Assembly (NCBI RefSeq): GCF_000482545.1
Contig: NZ_KI519455.1
Coordinates: 992,001 to 1,056,000 of the forward strand
DNA length: 64,000 bases
Source: Arthrobacter sp. 35W
GTDB lineage: Bacteria; Actinomycetota; Actinomycetes; Actinomycetales; Micrococcaceae
Direction of reading: 5' to 3'
Shown here: in pieces, positions 59,941-64,000 of the stretch
Layout: each line of letters starts with the position of its first letter
How positions within the stretch are numbered: position 1 is the first letter of the stretch
Translations under genes and position numbers: made by a program
The notes under the pieces: model-generated
Told to the model about the DNA's origin: nothing
The model's database searches: none
Seen by the model: the letters and a program-made list of their open reading frames with translations, nothing else

Positions 59941-61395
59941 GTGCCACAACCCGTTGACGTGGGCTCCGTGCTGGGCGGCCGCTACAAGGTAACAGCCCAT
60001 GTGGTGGTTTCCGCAGAGCACGACGTCGTACTGGATGGCATCGACCAGGTGCTCAACCGTCCGGTCAGCATTCTGCTTGCCGCCCCGGAAAACTCCGACC
60101 ACCTTGCCCAAAGCGCCCGGGAGGTGGCCACCGGCGAACGCCAGGCCAATGTCTCCATTCTGGACCTGGGCAAGAGCGACGGCGCCACCTACCTGATTGC
60201 CAACCAGACTCCTGCGGCCGAGCTGCTGGACCTCGTGGTGCCCACCGCTCCGTATGTGGAGCCCTTCTTCACCGACACCCTGGGCACCGAAATCTTCGGC
60301 GCCCCCCGTGCCGCCGCCCCCGGTCCGCAGGGCGCCTACGACTACGTCTATGAAGACGACTCTCCGGTGGCGGCACCGGCCGCAGGCCTCGGACGGCCGT
60401 CCATGCCCCCGCTGCCCGCCGCTCCGCCGGCTCCGCCGCGTTCGCGCCCCGCCACGGCCCCCACCAGCATCCCCGGCGCTGCAGCTGCCGCCGCCCGCCC
60501 CGAGGCAACCGCCCCCGTGCCGCACACACCGCTCCCGGCTGAGAAGCCCAAGGTGTCCCTGTGGACGGAAGAGGACTACGAACAGGACGACTACGCAGCC
60601 GAGCCTGCCATCGTTCCGGCGAAGGCTGCCCCTGCCCCGGCACCCCGTGCCGCAGCACCGGTCCAAACGGCCCGCGCCGCCGCCACCCTCCCCGCCCCCG
60701 TGCGCGAGGCCAGCGACTTCTATGACGATGACGACGACGTCGAGAACGCGCCGCGCACCAGCGGACGCTGGCTGACCGGCGGCATCGTGGCCATCCTGAT
60801 CGTCGCCGCACTGATCTTCGCCCTCACCAACATCAGCTCGCTCTTTGGCAGCAGCCCCACCGCAGCCCCCCAGCCGAGCCAGACCCAGGGCACCACCACC
60901 AGTGGCGGCAGCGAATCCTCCGCCGCACCCAGCGCCACTGCGCCCGTACCGCCCGTCATCAACCAGGTGACGCGGTACATGCCCGAGGCGCCGTCCGTCG
61001 GCGACCAGTTCGACTACCGCCTCCCGCAGATGTTCGACCAGAACCCGGGCACCTTCTGGACCACGCTGGAATTCTCCAACGACAGCTTTGCCGGCCTCGC
61101 GGACAGCATCAACCTGATCGTTGAGCTCAAGGCCCCGTCGGACATCTCCTCCATCACGCTGAGCCAGATCGGTGGCTCCGGTGGTGCGTTCAACGTCCTC
61201 ACCAACACCGCCCCCACCATGGACGGCGCCACCACCATTGGCTCCGGCAGCTTCAGCGCCCCGGACTTCACCTTGAAGGCTCCGGCCGGCACCAAGGCGC
61301 AGTATGTGATCATCAACTTCACCCAGCTGCCGCGGATCTCACCGTTCGTCACCTACCCGTACAGCATCAAGATCGCCGAAATCGGCATCAAGTAG
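59941..61395 (+). CDS. Membrane pseudokinase with extracellular jelly-roll-like domain, MurJ partner
   Basis: Membrane protein of 484 residues. GTG 59941 follows AGGAGGAACCG. The N-terminus (DVGSVLGGRYKVTAHVVV) aligns with the kinase N-lobe start LGGRYxV, but the glycine loop is lost and the VAIK Lys is missing (PVSILLA), so it is inactive. Only the N-lobe region is evident. A Pro/Ala-rich linker (about 120-260) leads to one membrane helix (about 278-298). The extracellular end (about 340-484) is a beta-rich F5/8-like fold (MFDQNPGTFWTTLEF). It is probably the detached partner of MurJ, 84 bp upstream. Confidence 0.8.
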   Translation: MPQPVDVGSVLGGRYKVTAHVVVSAEHDVVLDGIDQVLNRPVSILLAAPENSDHLAQSAREVATGERQANVSILDLGKSDGATYLIANQTPAAELLDLVVPTAPYVEPFFTDTLGTEIFGAPRAAAPGPQGAYDYVYEDDSPVAAPAAGLGRPSMPPLPAAPPAPPRSRPATAPTSIPGAAAAAARPEATAPVPHTPLPAEKPKVSLWTEEDYEQDDYAAEPAIVPAKAAPAPAPRAAAPVQTARAAATLPAPVREASDFYDDDDDVENAPRTSGRWLTGGIVAILIVAALIFALTNISSLFGSSPTAAPQPSQTQGTTTSGGSESSAAPSATAPVPPVINQVTRYMPEAPSVGDQFDYRLPQMFDQNPGTFWTTLEFSNDSFAGLADSINLIVELKAPSDISSITLSQIGGSGGAFNVLTNTAPTMDGATTIGSGSFSAPDFTLKAPAGTKAQYVIINFTQLPRISPFVTYPYSIKIAEIGIK

Positions 61396-61451
61396 TTCCT
61401 TCTTTCCCGGTAGTCTGATGGGGAGACTCCCATCCGTGCGGAATATTGGGC

Positions 61452-61475
61452 CCCCCTGCGCCGTTGTGCAGGGGG
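61452..61475 (+). terminator. Hairpin after pseudokinase gene
   Basis: CCCCCTGC (61452-61459) and GCAGGGGG (61468-61475) form an 8-bp stem with an 8-base loop, then CAAGCCTGTTTTT. It probably partly ends the murJ transcript before trxB. Confidence 0.6.
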
Positions 61476-61525
61476 CAAGCCTGTTTTTGGACGGCCCATC
61501 AATGAAAGAAGAGGTTCTCTGACCC

Positions 61526-62476
61526 GTGAGCGAGACAACTACACCGGCCAGTGACGTTCGCAATGTCATCATCGTTGGCTCCGGCCCCGCCGGCTACACT
61601 GCAGCGATCTACACCGCCCGCGCCAATCTGAACCCGCTGATGATCGCCGGCTCGGTGACCGCCGGTGGCGAGCTGATGAACACCACTGATGTGGAAAACT
61701 ACCCGGGCTTCCCCGAGGGCATCATGGGCCCGGACCTCATGGAGAACTTCGGCAAGCAGGCCGAGCGCTTCGGCACCGAGGTCATGTACGACGACGTCGC
61801 TTCCGTTGAGCTGTCCGGCGAGATCAAGACGGTCACCCTGGCCGACGGCCAGGTGTTCAAGGCACGCACCGTCATCATCTCCACCGGCTCCGCCTACCGC
61901 GAGCTCGGTCTGGCCGATGAGAAGCGCCTCTCCGGCCACGGCGTCAGCTGGTGTGCCACCTGCGACGGTTTCTTCTTCAAGGACCAGGACATCGCCGTCA
62001 TCGGCGGCGGCGACTCCGCCATGGAAGAGGCCATCTTCCTGACGAAGTTTGCCCGCAGCGTCACGGTGGTCCACCGCCGCGACACCCTGCGTGCCTCCAA
62101 GATCATGCAGGACCGCGCCCTGAACCACCCGAAGATCTCCTTCGTGTGGAACACCGAAGTCATCGGCATCGACGGCGAGGCCAAGGCGACCGGTCTGCGA
62201 CTGAACAACCTGGTCACCGGCGTCAAGAGCGAACTGCCCGTCACCGGCGTCTTCGTCGCCATCGGCAACGATCCCCGCATTGAACTGGTCAAGGACCAGC
62301 TCGAACTGACCGCCGAGGGCACCATCGCCGTCGACGGCCGCACCTCCAAGACCACCATCCCCGGTGTCTTCGCCGCCGGCGATGTCATCGACCCCACCTA
62401 CCGCCAGGCCATCACCGCCTCCGGCTCGGGCTGTGTAGCCGCGCTGGACGTGGAGCACTACCTGGCCGGCCAGTAG
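61526..62476 (+). CDS. trxB: Thioredoxin-disulfide reductase
   Basis: NADPH- and FAD-dependent reductase of thioredoxin; 316 residues, GTG start at 61526. FAD site [19 protein letters not shown], redox pair Cys143 and Cys146 in [15 protein letters not shown] site [11 protein letters not shown], and the C-terminal FAD segment [11 protein letters not shown] are all intact. trxA follows after 17 bp; the pair forms the cytosolic thioredoxin system. Confidence 0.97.
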   Translation: MSETTTPASDVRNVIIVGSGPAGYTAAIYTARANLNPLMIAGSVTAGGELMNTTDVENYPGFPEGIMGPDLMENFGKQAERFGTEVMYDDVASVELSGEIKTVTLADGQVFKARTVIISTGSAYRELGLADEKRLSGHGVSWCATCDGFFFKDQDIAVIGGGDSAMEEAIFLTKFARSVTVVHRRDTLRASKIMQDRALNHPKISFVWNTEVIGIDGEAKATGLRLNNLVTGVKSELPVTGVFVAIGNDPRIELVKDQLELTAEGTIAVDGRTSKTTIPGVFAAGDVIDPTYRQAITASGSGCVAALDVEHYLAGQ

Positions 62477-62493
62477 TAGAAAGAGAAGAACAT

Positions 62494-62820
62494 ATGAGCA
62501 ACGCCAAGAGCGCAACCGACGCCTCCTTCGCCACCGATGTCCTGGCCGCCGACAAGCCGGTCATTGTGGACTTCTGGGCGGAGTGGTGCGGCCCGTGCCG
62601 CAAGCTCGGCCCCATCCTGGACGAGATCTCCGTCGACTACGCCGACAAGGTGGATGTCATCAAGGTGGACGTTGACGCCAACCCCGCCATCGCTGCACAG
62701 TTCGGCATCACGTCCATCCCGGCCGTGTACCTGTTCCAGGGCGGCGAGGTGAAGAGCACCGTCATCGGCGCCAAGCCCAAGCAGTTCTTCGAGAAGGAAT
62801 TCGCAGACTTCCTGCAGTAA
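62494..62820 (+). CDS. trxA: Thioredoxin
   Basis: Redox protein of 108 residues with active site WCGPCRK (Cys32 and Cys35), conserved VDFWAEWCGPC and the cis-Pro in GITSIPAVYLF. It is the substrate of the preceding reductase. A strong intrinsic terminator begins 17 bp after its stop. Confidence 0.97.
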   Translation: MSNAKSATDASFATDVLAADKPVIVDFWAEWCGPCRKLGPILDEISVDYADKVDVIKVDVDANPAIAAQFGITSIPAVYLFQGGEVKSTVIGAKPKQFFEKEFADFLQ

Positions 62821-62837
62821 TCCGTCTTCAGCAAGAG

Positions 62838-62871
62838 GCCGGTGCAGCCCAGTGGGCTGCACCGGCTTTTT
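62838..62871 (+). terminator. Intrinsic terminator after trxA
   Basis: Perfect 13-bp stem (62838-62850 with 62854-62866), loop AGT, followed by TTTTT. Classical Rho-independent terminator. Confidence 0.95.
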
Positions 62872-63037
62872 GCTGCCCGGTTGCCGTGTTGATGGGCAGT
62901 GCTCCATGGGGAGCGCTGCCCATCGACGCATCCGCCGGGATTCCGATAGGTTCTAGTTAGTCGATCAACCGGAGAAACCGGTTGGACAGCAACCGCACCG
63001 GACCTCCCGGCCGCACACACTTTGAAGGGTGAACATC

Positions 63038-63310
63038 ATGGCAAATGGCATCATCGGCAACGATCCCGCAGACATGGCCGACCTCATGGGCAAGCTGGAC
63101 CACGCCGTGAACGAGATCCACAACCTCACCAACACCCTGGACTCCAAGGCCCAGAGCGTGCGCTGGGAGGGCCAGGACGCCAACAACTTCAAGCACTCCC
63201 AGTGGCCGGACCACAAGCGCGGCCTGAAGCAGATCGCCGCGCAGCTCGAAGAGGTCAAGAACACCGTCAAGCGCCAGAAGGAAGAGCAGGAGCGCACCTC
63301 CTCGCACTAG
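63038..63310 (+). CDS. WXG100/ESAT-6-like protein
   Basis: Small helical protein of 90 residues. ATG 63038 follows AAGGGTGAACATC. The central turn has WEG (WXG) in VRWEGQDAN, flanked by two predicted amphipathic helices (DLMGKLDHAVNEIHNLTNTL and GLKQIAAQLEEVKNTVKRQK). Such proteins are exported by type VII (ESX) systems or serve as their partners. No EccC-type ATPase or second WXG100 gene is visible nearby. Confidence 0.8.
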   Translation: MANGIIGNDPADMADLMGKLDHAVNEIHNLTNTLDSKAQSVRWEGQDANNFKHSQWPDHKRGLKQIAAQLEEVKNTVKRQKEEQERTSSH

Positions 63311-63351
63311 CCCCAACCGGCGCCCCCACGGGGCGGCACGCACGGCACGCA

Positions 63352-63387
63352 CAAGGCCCGCGGAACCATCCGGTTCCGCGGGCCTTG
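63352..63387. terminator. Bidirectional 16-bp terminator hairpin
   Basis: Perfect 16-bp stem (63352-63367 with 63372-63387), loop ATCC, between the ends of the convergent WXG100 and PhoX genes. T-tracts are short on both sides. Confidence 0.75.
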
Positions 63388-63398
63388 GTGCGTTAGGG

Positions 63399-64000
63399 TC
63401 AGCCGTTCTTGCGGCCCTTGCCCTGGTCCTCGCGGAAGACCTGGACGATGGTGGGGCGCGGCGCCCTGACGTCGCCCGGGGCCGGCTGGGCGCCCGCTGC
63501 CACATAGTCCGGGAAGAGCGAGTTCAGCTGGTTGTAGCTGCCTTCCTCACCCGGGTGCTGCACCGCCACATAGACCATGGAATCGTCATCGTGCACAATC
63601 GGCCCGCAGGTTTCAGCGTTGCGGGGCACGGAGAGGAACTGCTCAACGTTGCCGCGGTTGCTTCCCTCCAGCCCCACCTTGAAGAGGCCATCGTTGTAGC
63701 CGATGCCGGAGGGGGCGCCGTCGGTGGAGATCCACAGATTGCCCTCGGTGTCGAAGGCGAGATTGTCCGGGCAGGAAATCGGGCTGACGTCCTCCACCGG
63801 GAAGCCGCTGAAGTAGGTGGCATCGCCCTGGGCGGGATCGCCGCACAACATCAACAGGTTCCACGCAAAGGTGGTGGCCGTCTGGTCTCCGCGGCTCTCG
63901 GTGATCTCGACAATGTGGCCGTCGCGGTTTTGCGAGCGGGGGTTCGTCTCGTCGGCGGGAGCGTTGCTGCCAACGCCGCGGTTGGAGTTGTTCGTGCAGG
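63399..64000 (-). CDS. PhoX-family (DUF839) alkaline phosphatase, N-terminus off window
   Basis: C-terminal 200 residues of a secreted Ca/Fe-dependent phosphatase of the PhoX type. Visible segments are NNSNRGVGSNAP at the edge, then SQNRDGHIVEITE, DNLAFDTEGNLWISTDG, and NAETCGPIVHDD. The frame remains open to the window edge. PhoX proteins are usually Tat-exported; that part lies outside. Phosphate starvation control cannot be seen here. Confidence 0.88.
   Translation of the reverse strand, partial: CTNNSNRGVGSNAPADETNPRSQNRDGHIVEITESRGDQTATTFAWNLLMLCGDPAQGDATYFSGFPVEDVSPISCPDNLAFDTEGNLWISTDGAPSGIGYNDGLFKVGLEGSNRGNVEQFLSVPRNAETCGPIVHDDDSMVYVAVQHPGEEGSYNQLNSLFPDYVAAGAQPAPGDVRAPRPTIVQVFREDQGKGRKNG

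Overview
The window is about 66% GC, densely coded chromosomal DNA. Gene content and family resemblance suggest a soil actinobacterium of the Micrococcaceae (Arthrobacter or a close relative). The right end carries the tRNA CCA-transferase, Nudix hydrolase, murJ, trxB and trxA in the order seen on the left side of many actinobacterial replication origins. No transposase, integrase, phage gene, CRISPR array, rRNA or tRNA was found, so this looks like native chromosome with accessory catabolic operons.

Layout. 1-5.2 kb: a partial M18 aminopeptidase, then a four-gene ABC exporter plus two-component operon. 5.4-14.3 kb: an alpha-glucan operon read leftward (ROK repressor, two sugar permeases, binding lipoprotein, GH15, GH31, with an aldo/keto reductase beyond a strong hairpin). 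14.5-17.1 kb: a DrrAB-type exporter and a PAP2 phosphatase. 17.1-21.2 kb: a GntR / phosphonatase-like HAD / MFS operon divergent from an FAD oxidoreductase of the phosphonate-associated type. 21.2-25 kb: an ABC-F ATPase and a histidine kinase/response regulator pair. 25-31.4 kb: a giant secreted GH31 protein with a LAXTG-type wall anchor, and an NlpC/P60 peptidase. 31.5-39 kb: a LacI-controlled sugar importer with two Gfo/Idh/MocA dehydrogenases and a ThuA protein, probably for 3-keto-glycoside catabolism. 39.1-44.5 kb: a xylose locus (xylose isomerase and xylulokinase, divergent from an alditol oxidase and a ROK repressor). 44.5-49.1 kb: a third two-component system divergent from an FtsX/LolD-type ABC transporter. 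49.2-53.8 kb: an HxlR/NAD(P)-binding pair bounded by two related palindromes, a carotenoid-type FAD protein, a GT87-like membrane protein and a YdhR monooxygenase. 53.8-55.2 kb: an ECF sigma factor preceded by a run of very small ORFs and an intrinsic terminator. 55.2-64 kb: phosphatase, CCA-transferase, Nudix, murJ, a separate pseudokinase/receptor-like protein, trxB, trxA, a WXG100 protein and a truncated PhoX-type phosphatase.

The common theme is uptake and breakdown of plant and microbial glycans, each operon with its own local repressor. Neither sugar importer has an ATPase gene, so both probably share an MsiK-like ATPase encoded elsewhere. The observations most worth following are: the possible attenuator of small ORFs upstream of the ECF sigma gene; two 49-bp hairpins whose arms covary perfectly; a split version of the mycobacterial MurJ-pseudokinase fusion; a perfect 22-bp palindrome between a two-component system and the transporter it may control; and the phosphonate-type oxidoreductase/HAD locus. 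All functional statements rest on reading the sequence and on family knowledge; no database search was run.
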